Positions 35,896 through 45,081 of a stretch of 64,000 bases of DNA are shown one piece after another. A program made the translations under genes and the position numbers. The notes under the pieces are model-generated. The model was not told the DNA's origin. It worked only from the letters and a program-made list of their open reading frames with translations, and made no database searches. Numbering within the stretch: the first letter of the stretch is position 1; the number at the start of each line of letters is the position of its first letter. This DNA comes from CAVTHW01 sp963734625 (GTDB lineage: Bacteria; Acidobacteriota; Terriglobia; Bryobacterales; Bryobacteraceae), in the NCBI GenBank assembly GCA_963734625.1, contig CAVTHW010000016.1, forward strand, positions 124,001 to 188,000, written 5' to 3'.

Positions 35896-36777
35896 ATGCC
35901 CACCTGTAACCCTGTGAGGGATGAGTCCCGCAAGACGGCGGTTGTTGACCACTTCGACCGTTCTGCGGAGTTGTGGGACCAACTCTACGAAGACGATTCT
36001 CGAGCTATACCTGTCCAGTACCGGGTCTTCATGCGGCAGCGGGTTCGCCTGGTCCTCGATGCGTGCGACTCGTTTGCGGGGCAGCAGGTCCTGCGGGTCC
36101 TTGACCTTGGCTGCGGCGCGGGGAAGCTGGTTCAGGCCCTGGCGGAGAGAGGGCATTGTGTGGTCGGCGCGGACCTGTCTGAAGCCATGCTTCGAAGGGC
36201 TCTGCCCGCCAGAGGAGGGCGAAACAGGGAAGCAGTCAGCTTCCTACGCGCGGATGCGGAGTTGCTGCCCTTCAGGAACAACTCATTTGATGTCGTCTGC
36301 TGCCTAGGACTGCTGGAATATTTAGAACAGGACCGCTTGATTCTGCAACAGATCGACTTTTTGCTACGGCCGGGGGGGCTGTTGGTCCTGACACTGCCCA
36401 ATCTGGCTAAGCTGTGCTATCTGCTGGATCCGTACTACTACTTGGTGCGGGGGGTTGACTTCGCGGTTCACACGCTAGGAAACCGAAGGAACCACTCACC
36501 GAACGCCGATGATGTGCACGGCAACCGGAGCTTCGTGGTGCGGAGGTTCCTTCGAGGGCACCTCGATGGAACGCTGCGCGAGCGTGGGTACCGTCTGGTT
36601 TCGCGCGATCCGGTCGGTTTTGGCCCATTCACCTTCTGGCAGAGGCCACTTGGCAGTGAAGAGGGTTGCGTGCGCTGGAGCGGGCGGCTCGATGCGCTCT
36701 GTGGCGTCCGAGGGTTTCACTGGTTCGGTTTCTTCGCCAACAGATGGGTGTCAGCATACCGCAAGGGGCCGCAGTGA
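35896..36777 (+). CDS. class I SAM-dependent methyltransferase
   Basis: 293 residues, intact. Motif I Val-Leu-Asp-Leu-Gly-Cys-Gly-Ala-Gly-Lys near 68-77 binds S-adenosylmethionine, followed by Val-Gly-Ala-Asp-Leu-Ser, Ala-Asp-Ala-Glu-Leu-Leu-Pro-Phe and Arg-Pro-Gly-Gly-Leu-Leu-Val-Leu-Thr-Leu. Within the EPS cluster it may methylate a sugar or a lipid-linked intermediate; acceptor unknown. The stop overlaps the GTG of the ATP-grasp gene. Confidence 0.85.
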   Translation: MPTCNPVRDESRKTAVVDHFDRSAELWDQLYEDDSRAIPVQYRVFMRQRVRLVLDACDSFAGQQVLRVLDLGCGAGKLVQALAERGHCVVGADLSEAMLRRALPARGGRNREAVSFLRADAELLPFRNNSFDVVCCLGLLEYLEQDRLILQQIDFLLRPGGLLVLTLPNLAKLCYLLDPYYYLVRGVDFAVHTLGNRRNHSPNADDVHGNRSFVVRRFLRGHLDGTLRERGYRLVSRDPVGFGPFTFWQRPLGSEEGCVRWSGRLDALCGVRGFHWFGFFANRWVSAYRKGPQ

Positions 36778-38009
36778 CCCCGGCGGTTGTGTTATCCGCT
36801 CATGTCATTGGCTTGGCGGTCATTCGGGGGTTGGGCGAGGCGGGGGTTCCTGTTTTCGTTGCATCCTACGACAAGCGAGACATGGGTACGGCTTCACGGT
36901 ATGCCCAGGAGGTGATCGCGCTGCCACACCCGGGGAGGCAGGAGGCCTCCTTCGTCGAGGCTTTGCTGGCGCTGGGGCGCCGCATTCCAGGGGCGGTGCT
37001 GTTTCCGGCCGATGACGCGGTTCTGTCGGCGGTTGCGCGCAACAGGGAAGCGTTGTGCGGTGTATTCCGCGTCGCGTCCTCAGGCTGGGAGAGCGTTCGC
37101 AAGATCATCAGCAAGCAGCACAGCTATGAAGCGGCCAGGCTGGCGGGGGTTGCGGGACCGTTGACGTTTGTCCCCACGTGCCGCGAAGAGGCGGTGGCGC
37201 AAGCCCAGGAGATCGGGTATCCGTGCCTGGTGAAGCCAAGCGAAAGCCATCTGTTCTTTGACGTATTCAAGCAGAAGATGGTGCGTGTGGGGGACCAGGA
37301 GCAACTGCTGCGGGCGTATGGGGCCGCCTCGGCGGCGGGTCTGCCGGTGTTGATCCAGGAGCTGGTTCCGGGCGGCGACGACTGCGGGGTGAACTACAAC
37401 TGTTTCATGATCGACGGCGAGGCGGTGGTGGAATTCACGGCGGAGAAGGTGCGGCTTTCGCCTCCGGGTTTAGGGGTGCCGCGGGTAGCCGTGAGTAAGG
37501 CGATTCCCGAGGTGATCGAACCGGGCCGCGCGATCTTGCGAGCACTGGGATTCAGCGGCTTCGCCTGTACGGAGTTCAAACGAGACGCACGGACCGGGGT
37601 CTACAAGTTCATGGAAGTCAACGGGCGCCACAACCGGTCCGGAATGCTGGCGATCCGGTGCGGCATCAACTTCCCCCTCATCGAATACGATTACTTGGCA
37701 TCGGGAAGGAAACCGCAACCTAGGAGGTTCCGGGAGGGGGTTTATTGGATCGACGACGTGAAGGACCTGGTGGACAGCGTTCGCTATTACCGAAGGGAGG
37801 GCTATACCCTCTCGGAGCTGGTGCGTCCGTATTTTGGCACCAAGGTATTTGCGGTGCTCGACAGGCACGATCTGGGGCCGTGGGCGAAGCGATGCGCGGA
37901 TTTGGTCCGGCGTCCTCCTCGAAAACCGAAAGCGCCGGTGCTGGCGAGCCTCCCCGTCAGCGGGAGCGCCGACGCGGCGCAAAGCCAGCCGGGCCCGTCG
38001 GACCAGTAG
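36774..38009 (+). CDS. ATP-grasp carboxylate-amine ligase-like protein
   Basis: 411 residues. A pre-ATP-grasp domain (Ala-Val-Ile-Arg-Gly-Leu-Gly-Glu-Ala-Gly) is followed by the ATP-grasp core. Lys in Pro-Cys-Leu-Val-Lys-Pro-Ser near 156, Gln-Glu-Leu-Val-Pro-Gly near 200 and Phe-Met-Glu-Val-Asn-Gly-Arg near 278 carry ATP and Mg ligands. The GTG overlaps the upstream stop, so the longer open frame starting at 36666 is wrong. ATP-grasp proteins join carboxylates to amines; beside uronic-acid and FemAB genes this suggests an amide decoration of the glycan. Confidence 0.85.
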   Translation: MTPAVVLSAHVIGLAVIRGLGEAGVPVFVASYDKRDMGTASRYAQEVIALPHPGRQEASFVEALLALGRRIPGAVLFPADDAVLSAVARNREALCGVFRVASSGWESVRKIISKQHSYEAARLAGVAGPLTFVPTCREEAVAQAQEIGYPCLVKPSESHLFFDVFKQKMVRVGDQEQLLRAYGAASAAGLPVLIQELVPGGDDCGVNYNCFMIDGEAVVEFTAEKVRLSPPGLGVPRVAVSKAIPEVIEPGRAILRALGFSGFACTEFKRDARTGVYKFMEVNGRHNRSGMLAIRCGINFPLIEYDYLASGRKPQPRRFREGVYWIDDVKDLVDSVRYYRREGYTLSELVRPYFGTKVFAVLDRHDLGPWAKRCADLVRRPPRKPKAPVLASLPVSGSADAAQSQPGPSDQ

Positions 38010-38064
38010 CCGAAAGGAAGCAGACTGCCGCGCCGCTGGGGCGCCGGCACTCTTTGGAGCTCAG

Positions 38065-38853
38065 ATGAGACCCGATGCCATTGCCTTGGAAGAGAAGAGG
38101 CTGGAAAGCGTACAGGGGATCGAGGATTACCCCGCGTTTCACGAGCGGCACCGGATCTTCCCCGCCCTGTTCGAGGCGCGCCGCCACCGCCGGGTGATCG
38201 ACATGTCAGGTGGAATCGGTCTGGTGGGCAAGCGGATCCAGGATCGTTCGGATGCCGAGGTGGTCTGCAACGAGGTTAGTCCAAAGTGCCTGACTTCGCT
38301 GAAAGCCGCGGGACTGGAAACGATCTCGTTTGACCTCGACGACGCCACGAAGCCGTACCCAATTGGGGATGGCGCGTTTGACGCGGTGGTATCGCTCGCA
38401 ACTATCGAGCATCTCATCCACACGGAGCATTTTCTGGACGAGGTCCGGCGCGTTCTCACGGACGACGGCAGACTGTATCTTTCCGCTCCGAATTACAGCG
38501 GTCTGACGTATCTTCTGCCATTTCTGATCTCAGGCAGGACGTTCCACGACCCAATGAACGACGCCGATCGATACGAGTTCTTCGCACACGTGCGCTATTT
38601 CACCTACCGCACTATGGTTGAACTGGCCGGGCGCCATGGCTTCGTTGCGGAGGCGGTGTACCTGCCGCTCCCGGAGGAGAGCACGAAGTTCCTGGCCCTA
38701 AAGGCGCGTTCACCGCTGAAGGCGAAGCTCGTACGGTTGGGCTTTCGTGGGTTGTATGCGCTTGGATCGCCACGATGGGCAGCGGAGCCCGTGGTTTGCT
38801 TCGCCAAGGATACTGGGCGGATTCGAGCGAAGGTCAGGAAGGTCCTGCTGTAG
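38065..38853 (+). CDS. class I SAM-dependent methyltransferase
   Basis: 262 residues from ATG 38065; the frame is open upstream but that region belongs to the ATP-grasp gene. Val-Ile-Asp-Met-Ser-Gly-Gly-Ile-Gly is a variant motif I. Asp-Gly-Ala-Phe-Asp-Ala-Val-Val-Ser-Leu-Ala and Thr-Ile-Glu-His-Leu-Ile follow. It resembles methyltransferases acting on glycan or lipid carriers. Intact. Confidence 0.85.
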   Translation: MRPDAIALEEKRLESVQGIEDYPAFHERHRIFPALFEARRHRRVIDMSGGIGLVGKRIQDRSDAEVVCNEVSPKCLTSLKAAGLETISFDLDDATKPYPIGDGAFDAVVSLATIEHLIHTEHFLDEVRRVLTDDGRLYLSAPNYSGLTYLLPFLISGRTFHDPMNDADRYEFFAHVRYFTYRTMVELAGRHGFVAEAVYLPLPEESTKFLALKARSPLKAKLVRLGFRGLYALGSPRWAAEPVVCFAKDTGRIRAKVRKVLL

Positions 38854-38863
38854 CAAGAGGGAA

Positions 38864-39550
38864 TTGGGGACTGCGTTGCGGCCCACAGACGGCCTCAGAC
38901 GACGGTACACCTTGATCTTGGCTGGCGCGGGGTTGGTGGTGTTGTGTGTTGCGCAGAGCGGCCACTTCTTTCCCCTCGTATCGAGCGGGGTGTTCCTCGG
39001 AGCGCTCGGCCGATCCCTGGCGCCAAGAGTGGAGAGTCACTTCTCGAGCATCCTGCTTCTGATCGGCGCCACGCTGCTCATCCTGGTCGCGAGGCAAGCG
39101 ACGGGCCGAGGGGACGCGTTACGGCGCTACTGGCAGGTTCTGGCGAGCCTATTCACCGTGATGGCCGCCATCAAGATCTTGCCGATATACAGTGGTCTGG
39201 TCCGACTGCTTCGCCGCATAGACGCTACGGCGGGCGGCTTGTTCTCGTCGTCAATTCTTCTTGCAGCGAGTTTGATCATAGCGGCTGGATCTGGGTTCTA
39301 CCTGCTCGGATTCCTGGTCAAGCTGCAACCTCGACTGCGCTATTCATTTGCCGCTGGCGGCTCGCTTTTCCTGCTCGGCGCGATAGGCATGGAATGGTTT
39401 AGCGAATGGTCCTGGGTCACATACGGAGCCGAGTCGAGGGCATACGCTGGAGCCGATTTCGCCGAGATGGTATTTGAGATGTCAGGCATGATTGTATTCA
39501 TTGATGGATTGCTGTTTGCGCTCCGGCCAGCTCCGCGACAGGCTCATTGA
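38864..39550 (+). CDS. polytopic membrane protein, unknown function
   Basis: About 228 residues, with seven hydrophobic segments spread over the length, starting near residues 10, 27, 60, 88, 125, 157 and 205. No enzyme motif is evident. The TTG at 38864 follows AAGAGG; another TTG at 38876 is possible. It precedes a truncated glycosyltransferase, so the original operon has been rearranged here. Confidence 0.6.
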   Translation: MGTALRPTDGLRRRYTLILAGAGLVVLCVAQSGHFFPLVSSGVFLGALGRSLAPRVESHFSSILLLIGATLLILVARQATGRGDALRRYWQVLASLFTVMAAIKILPIYSGLVRLLRRIDATAGGLFSSSILLAASLIIAAGSGFYLLGFLVKLQPRLRYSFAAGGSLFLLGAIGMEWFSEWSWVTYGAESRAYAGADFAEMVFEMSGMIVFIDGLLFALRPAPRQAH

Positions 39551-39554
39551 AGTT

Positions 39555-39998
39555 ACGGCAGTGGGCGAATAGAGGGCGATCTGCGCCAACTCGCCGAACA
39601 GACTGGACTTGAACGGCAGCGTCCGATTCTGCGGCAGTGTTGCGCTGGACCGCATGCCGGAGGTGATGGCGAATGCCGATTTTGGGCTCGTCCCCAAACG
39701 CGCCGAGGGCTTCGGGAATGAGGCCTACAGCACCAAGATCATGAAATTCATGTCGCAGGGCGTGCCCGTGATCGCCTCGCGCACCAAGATCGACACGTAT
39801 TACTTCGACGACTCGGTCGTCCGGTTCTTCACCTCCGGGGACGCCCAGGCACTGGCCGATGCGATGATCGAACTCATCCGGCGTAAGGACCTGCGCGATT
39901 CCCTCAGCGCCCACGGCAAGGAGTATGTGGCGCGGAACAGTTGGGAGGTCCGCAAGCAGGACTACTTCCAGCTGGTGGATTCGCTCTCGGCTGAATAA
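39555..39998 (+). pseudogene. glycosyltransferase C-terminal fragment (5'-truncated)
   Basis: About 140 residues of a GT-B glycosyltransferase C-terminal domain: Val-Arg-Phe-Cys-Gly-Ser-Val, Met-Ala-Asn-Ala-Asp-Phe-Gly-Leu-Val-Pro, Phe-Gly-Asn-Glu-Ala-Tyr-Ser-Thr-Lys-Ile, and Met-Ser-Gln-Gly-Val-Pro-Val-Ile-Ala. The first two thirds are absent; the fragment begins immediately after the membrane gene stop, with one further shift near 39610. Deletion is more likely than sequencing error because no N-terminal domain is found nearby. Confidence 0.65.
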
Positions 39999-39999
39999 C

Positions 40000-40861
40000 A
40001 TGTCTCCTACATTGCGCACTCATGCAGGGTTTGCGGCGTTCGTGCTGATCTCGGGCGCGGTGTTCTACGCCTCCCTGCGGCAGCTCATCTCTCTGTCGCT
40101 CGACGACGGACGCTACTCGCACATCATCCTGGTGCCGGTCATCAGCGCGTTCGTTTTGTACCTCGGGCGGCGCCGGATCTTCTCCGGCGCCAGGTTCTGC
40201 CCCAAGACTCGGGCTGCCGATGGTGGCGGCTGCGCTGGCGGTGTATGCCCTCCTGGCTCTGGCCCGCCGGAGTACAGGCTCTCGCTGGCCATGCTGGCGA
40301 TTGTGCTGGCTTGGGCGGGCGGATTCGCGCTGTGCTACGGGGCGCGCGCCTTGCGGTCCGCTGTGTTCCCGCTCGGACTTCTGCTGCTGACGGCGCCAGT
40401 GCCGTCGCCCTGGATGGACAAGGTGATTGCTCTTCTGCAGTGGGGGTCGGCCGAGGCCACGTACCGGCTATTCCTACTGGTGGGCCAACCGGTGTTTCGG
40501 GACGGGGTCGCGATTCGAACTGCCCGGGGTGGGGATCGAAATCGCCAAAGAATGCAGTTCCATCCACTCGGCCTGGGCGCTGCTGATCACCGGCATGCTG
40601 GTGGCGCACCTGTTCCTGAAATCTCTCTGGGCGAAAGTCAGCCTGACAATTCTGACCGTACCGATCGCGATGCTCACCAATGCGGTCCGCATCGTGACGA
40701 TCTGGGAGCTGGCCACGCGGGTCGATCCCGGCTTCCTGTATGGAGACCTGCACCGGAACGGAGGCATCTTGTTTTCGCTGATCTCGCTCTCCATCTTGGT
40801 GGGCTTTCTGGCGATGCTGCGCGGACTGGAGACGCGCAGGCCCGCGACCGCCCCGGATTGA
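40000..40861 (+). CDS. exosortase, EpsH-type (frameshifted)
   Basis: About 285 residues, eight membrane helices. The catalytic triad of the exosortase family is seen: Cys in Lys-Glu-Cys-Ser-Ser-Ile-His, Arg in Asn-Ala-Val-Arg-Ile-Val-Thr-Ile-Trp, and His in Leu-His-Arg-Asn-Gly-Gly. Frame changes near 40210 and 40510 interrupt it; the C-terminal part is clean. Exosortases remove a C-terminal sorting tail and attach the protein to the surface or EPS. It is the first of two tandem copies. The ATG at 40000 lies next to the truncated glycosyltransferase stop. Confidence 0.8.
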
Positions 40862-40892
40862 CCGCGCCCCGCATTGCAAAGGTAGAGGCATT

Positions 40893-41828
40893 GTGACTCA
40901 AGACGACCACGCCACGCCTTCCTCGAGCGCCCGCCCGGTGCTCTTGGTGTACTTGTTCTGCCTGGCATTCTGGCTGCTGTCGATAGGCACATTCTGGGGC
41001 CCATTGCGTCAGCTCCTGTCCCTGTCGCTGAGTCATGACCGGTATTCCCATCTGGTGGTGGTACCGTTCATCAGCGCGTGCCTGATGTATTGGAAACGGC
41101 GTGACATATTTCGCGCAACCGCGCATAATCTGTGGATCGGAATCCCTCTGGTTCTGGCCGCCGTCGGGTCCGGCTGGTGGTTTTCTCTGCGCCTTCTGTC
41201 CGCCCCCGACGATTACGGGCTGTCGTTTGTAATCCTGATGGTTATCGTCTCCTGGGTGGCTGTTCTTGTCCTCTTCTACGGTGCACGGGCGCTCAGGCCT
41301 GCGAGGTTCCCGCTGTTGTTCCTCCTGCTGATGATCCCGATCCCACGGGTTCTGATGGACAAAGTCATCCTGGTGCTTCAAGTCGGAGCTAGCGAGGTGG
41401 TGAATGCCCTGTTTCGGCTGGCAGGCACGCCGCTTTACAGGCACGGCTTCACGTTTGAGCTGCCCGGCATTGGGATGATAGTCAGCGAAGAATGTACCTC
41501 CATACACTCAACCTGGGCTTTGTTCATCGTTGGCCTTCTGGTGGGCCATTTCTTCCTGAGGTCCTTCCCCGCGAAAGTCTGCCTGAGCCTGTTGACCGTT
41601 CCCATCGCGATACTCACCAACTCGGTGCGCATCGTGACCATCTGGTTCCTGGCCACTCATGTGGACATGGATTTCCTGTACGGCAACCTCCACCGCCACG
41701 GTGGGATTTTGTTTTCTCTGATATCGCTGTTCGTCCTGCTACTCTCGCTCTGGATGTTGCGAAAGCTGGAGTCCCGCGCGGGGCACGCAGGGGAGCGTAA
41801 TGATTTCGCCGCTGGCGCAGCGGGATAA
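40893..41828 (+). CDS. exosortase, EpsH-type (second tandem copy)
   Basis: 311 residues, intact. Eight predicted transmembrane helices. The triad: Cys at about 201 in Glu-Glu-Cys-Thr-Ser-Ile-His, Arg at about 246 in Ser-Val-Arg-Ile-Val-Thr-Ile-Trp, His at about 268 in Leu-His-Arg-His-Gly-Gly. It closely resembles the copy at 40000, arguing for tandem duplication. There is no fused EpsI domain. No PEP-CTERM substrate is encoded next to it; the only visible sorting-tail protein lies at 58.5 kb. Confidence 0.88.
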   Translation: MTQDDHATPSSSARPVLLVYLFCLAFWLLSIGTFWGPLRQLLSLSLSHDRYSHLVVVPFISACLMYWKRRDIFRATAHNLWIGIPLVLAAVGSGWWFSLRLLSAPDDYGLSFVILMVIVSWVAVLVLFYGARALRPARFPLLFLLLMIPIPRVLMDKVILVLQVGASEVVNALFRLAGTPLYRHGFTFELPGIGMIVSEECTSIHSTWALFIVGLLVGHFFLRSFPAKVCLSLLTVPIAILTNSVRIVTIWFLATHVDMDFLYGNLHRHGGILFSLISLFVLLLSLWMLRKLESRAGHAGERNDFAAGAAG

Positions 41829-41868
41829 CGCGCAATTTCCTTAGTTTCCCGAGAAACTCATACCGCTG

Positions 41869-43047
41869 ATGATTTCGAACGCGATCGAGAACAAAACAGT
41901 GCCGGTGTACGGCACAGAACTGCGGGTTCTCGAGGCCGACTATCAGAGTGACCCCCGCTGGCTTCAGTTCCTCGAATCGCACCCCGACGCCTCGATCTAC
42001 CACCACCCTGGATGGCTGAACGCTCTGGAGAGTGAGTACGGCCGCAAGTGCGTTGCGCTGGCCTGCGTAGACCCTGAAGGCAGTTTCCAGGGTGTATTGC
42101 CGTTGCTCAGTACGCGGGGACTACCGCTGGGACTAAGCCCTGGGCTGGATGCGCGTCTCTCGTCCTTGCCGCGTACTCCGCTGGCGGGGCCCTTGTGCCA
42201 CGGTGCGCCCGCGCTTCGGGCCCTGTTACAGACTGCCATACAGCGGACCCAAACCAGCCCTGGCGTCCAGTTGCAGTTGAAGATGCGCACACCAGGCATC
42301 GAGAGTCAGGTGGAGGGTATGAGCTGCCAACCATGGCGGACCAGCTATGTGTACTCGTTCCCCCCATGTCCAGCCGGTAACCCGAGCAGCGCCTCTGATC
42401 CGGCTCTCGGCCAGGAGCTCCGTTTCGGCAATTCTCGCAGACATCTGAGGATCAAATGGTCGGTAAACAGGGCTGGCAAGCTCGGAGTCCGGGTTCGAGC
42501 CGCGGAAACAGTTGACTCGTTGCAGGCATGGTATTACCTGTACCTCGCCAATATGCGGGAGAACGCGGTGCCTCCGCGGCCGTACCGATTCTTCGATCGT
42601 CTCTGGAAGAATCTGCAGCCTATTGATCTGATGCGGCTGTGGGTCGCAGAGCAGGACTCCGGAGTCGGCCGCAAGATAATCGCAGGGGTGATCGTGCTGA
42701 TGTATGGCAGGCAAGCCTTTTACGCCTACGGCGCTTGTCCCCGGGAAGCGCGTGCGCTGCGTCCGAACGATCTACTGCAGTGGCACGCGATGAACGACGC
42801 GTGGAGAAGGGGCTACACCCTTTACGATTTCGGCGAGGTGCCTGGAGATCACGAACAGTTGGCGCGCTACAAGGAGAAATGGGGATCCGCGGCGGTGCAA
42901 CTCTATCGCTACGAGTATCCTGAACGGGTTGATTCCGTTGGGGATTACCACTTCACTTTCTTGGGAAACACTGCAAGAGCAGCGTGGCGCAGACTTCCTC
43001 TGAAAACAACCGCCGCTATCGGCGATTGGATATACAGCTACTTGTGA
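41869..43047 (+). CDS. FemAB-like GNAT acyltransferase
   Basis: 392 residues, intact. N-terminal Ile-Tyr-His-His-Pro-Gly-Trp-Leu-Asn-Ala-Leu, a Gly/Leu-rich middle, and C-terminal Tyr-Asp-Phe-Gly-Glu-Val-Pro-Gly-Asp-His followed by Tyr-Lys-Glu-Lys-Trp-Gly mark the FemAB/Acetyltransf_6 fold. It follows the exosortases by 40 bp and precedes two more members. The likely substrate is the EPS repeat unit or its lipid carrier. Confidence 0.82.
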   Translation: MISNAIENKTVPVYGTELRVLEADYQSDPRWLQFLESHPDASIYHHPGWLNALESEYGRKCVALACVDPEGSFQGVLPLLSTRGLPLGLSPGLDARLSSLPRTPLAGPLCHGAPALRALLQTAIQRTQTSPGVQLQLKMRTPGIESQVEGMSCQPWRTSYVYSFPPCPAGNPSSASDPALGQELRFGNSRRHLRIKWSVNRAGKLGVRVRAAETVDSLQAWYYLYLANMRENAVPPRPYRFFDRLWKNLQPIDLMRLWVAEQDSGVGRKIIAGVIVLMYGRQAFYAYGACPREARALRPNDLLQWHAMNDAWRRGYTLYDFGEVPGDHEQLARYKEKWGSAAVQLYRYEYPERVDSVGDYHFTFLGNTARAAWRRLPLKTTAAIGDWIYSYL

Positions 43048-43062
43048 GGACGCCGGGGATAG

Positions 43063-44154
43063 ATGCGGGAAATTGACAAGGCCGAATCCCCGGTGGCTGT
43101 CACGTGCCAGGCCGATCTGCCGCGCGGGTGGGACGACTTTGTCATGGAGTGCGAACCGTCCCACTTCGAGCAGACGAGCTGGTGGGCCGGCGTGGAGTCC
43201 GAAGACGGCTGGAACGCGAGATATGTAGTAGGCAGAGAGGCGGACCGGATCGTGGCCGGAGCGATGGTGCTGGTCCGGCGGCAGAATCGGATCGGCAGGG
43301 TTGGATATGTCTTCCGGGGGCCCTTGATCCGAAGTAACCTGCAGGCTCCTGAAAGGGCGCGCACCGCCCTCGCCGCCGCGCTGAAGCAGTTCTCGCGCGA
43401 TGAGCGCCTGGTGGTTCTCGTGGTCGTTCCGGCATACGATGGAGAGGGGTTGGCGAATACTCTTCTCGATAGGGGTTTCTTGAAACATCCCACCTCGTTG
43501 CCTCCCCGCAGCCTTCCGCCGGGGACGATCACGATTGATCTGCGACGGGGATCCGCGGAAATTGAACGAGGATACCGGAGCTCAATCAGAAACCAGATCA
43601 ATCGTGCCGCGAGGAAAGGGCTAAAGGTCGAGCTCGGAACAGCGCAGGACCTGGAAGTTTTCTGGTTAAGGCACCAAGATCTGTGTCGTAGACGAGGGGT
43701 GGTCTCCAATGTGCCCGGACTAGACTACGCGCGCCGGGTTTGGCACGAGTTCCATCAGCACGGGCGGGCCTGGATGTTCAATGCGATGCTCGATGGAGAA
43801 GTTCTCTGTTCGCTGATCTGTCTCGGCGCTGGGAAGTGGTTTTATCTCTGGCGCATCGGTTGGGCGCCGGCTTCGGCAAAGATCTATCCGACGCAGGCCG
43901 TATACGCCCGGGCCATCAGGACAGCAAAGGAGGCAGGATATCATTTCTTTGATCTCATGGAGATCCATCCGGACGATGTGGCACGCATCGAGCGAGGAGA
44001 AGAATTGAATACGCCTACTTCAGGTGTCACATTTTTCAAGCTCGGCTTCGGCGGCGAGATCAGAAACCTCCCGCCCACCCTGGATTGGCTTCCCAATCCC
44101 TTTTTGCGTCTTTTCATGCGCGCAGCCGGCCGACGGCTTTTCTCTAAAGGCTAA
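43063..44154 (+). CDS. FemAB-like GNAT acyltransferase
   Basis: 363 residues, intact. Key segments: Glu-Gln-Thr-Ser-Trp-Trp-Ala-Gly-Val near the N-terminus, Ile-Arg-Asn-Gln-Ile-Asn-Arg-Ala-Ala-Arg in the centre, Leu-Trp-Arg-Ile-Gly-Trp, and Phe-Phe-Lys-Leu-Gly-Phe-Gly-Gly at the C-terminus. It shares the ending Leu-Pro-Asn-Pro with the paralogue at 45082, so the two arose by duplication around the acyltransferase gene between them. Confidence 0.82.
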   Translation: MREIDKAESPVAVTCQADLPRGWDDFVMECEPSHFEQTSWWAGVESEDGWNARYVVGREADRIVAGAMVLVRRQNRIGRVGYVFRGPLIRSNLQAPERARTALAAALKQFSRDERLVVLVVVPAYDGEGLANTLLDRGFLKHPTSLPPRSLPPGTITIDLRRGSAEIERGYRSSIRNQINRAARKGLKVELGTAQDLEVFWLRHQDLCRRRGVVSNVPGLDYARRVWHEFHQHGRAWMFNAMLDGEVLCSLICLGAGKWFYLWRIGWAPASAKIYPTQAVYARAIRTAKEAGYHFFDLMEIHPDDVARIERGEELNTPTSGVTFFKLGFGGEIRNLPPTLDWLPNPFLRLFMRAAGRRLFSKG

Positions 44155-44158
44155 GAGC

Positions 44159-45080
44159 ATGAAGCTGGCGAACTTCGGAGATTTTGGCGATCTGGGGCTT
44201 TCGCTGCTGGCTTGGCGAGCGAACTCATGGTGGGGTCGAGGTGAGGGCTTGCGCCGCGGTATCGGGGACCTGAACTACCTGCTTGGGCCAGGCTCCCGAG
44301 GAATCTTGCTGGCCAGCCTTTCAGCCGTGCTGGGCGGAAATCCGCAGGATGATGCACGCCGACGCATGGCCAGGAGGGTCTTTCAAAACTCCTGGGCAGA
44401 ACGGGAGGTCTACTGGCTGCGGCTCCTAGCCTCGGAGCCGGACGCCCTGTCACGGATTAAGGATCTCGTCGAGTTGGAAGGAGTTGAGAATCTGCGGGAG
44501 GCGCTAGAAGCAGGTCGAGGCGCTGTTGTTTTGGAATGCCCGCTCGGCAACCGGAGCCTGGGGAGGCTTGCGCTGTCGGCGGCAGGCTTCCGCGTCACAG
44601 CATTGCATGCCCACGAGCCATGGAGCAAGCTCAACGCGCTTGGGGCAACTGGTGATAAGGAAACTACACCGGGCCGCCGAATCCCGGCTGCCCGTCGAGG
44701 TTGTGGACGTCGACGAGAACTCGACCGCCTATATCGAGCTGCTGACGGAGCGTCTGCGCCAGAATGGCCTGGTCTGCATCAACGGCTTCGGACCGCTGGG
44801 CCGCCGCTTTGTGGAGGTGGATTTTCTGGGGCGGAAACAGCGCTTTGCCACGGGCTTTGCGAGCCTGGCGATTTCGACGGGCGCCGCCTTGATTCCAGCC
44901 CTCTGCTACCGCGATCCTTCCGGACGCCGCCGCATGCGATTGGAGCGGCCGTGGCCCATGGTGGACGGCGAGCGCCTCGGGAAGCTGCAGGAGCAGGCCA
45001 TACACTACTACGCCGCGACGCTGGAGGCACACGTGCGCCAGTATCCGGATCAGTGGTTCGCATGGCAGAGTTCGGGCTGA
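44159..45080 (+). CDS. LpxL/HtrB-like lysophospholipid acyltransferase (frameshifted)
   Basis: About 305 residues. A shift near 44645 separates an N-terminal half (Gly-Arg-Gly-Ala-Val-Val-Leu-Glu-Cys-Pro-Leu-Gly) from a C-terminal half. The usual catalytic His of the His-X4-Asp motif seems replaced by this Cys-Pro-Leu-Gly segment, so activity is uncertain. The C-terminal part has Ala-Leu-Ile-Pro-Ala-Leu-Cys-Tyr-Arg, matching late lipid A acyltransferases. It sits between two FemAB genes and starts 5 bp after the first one. Confidence 0.65.
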
Positions 45081-45081
45081 C

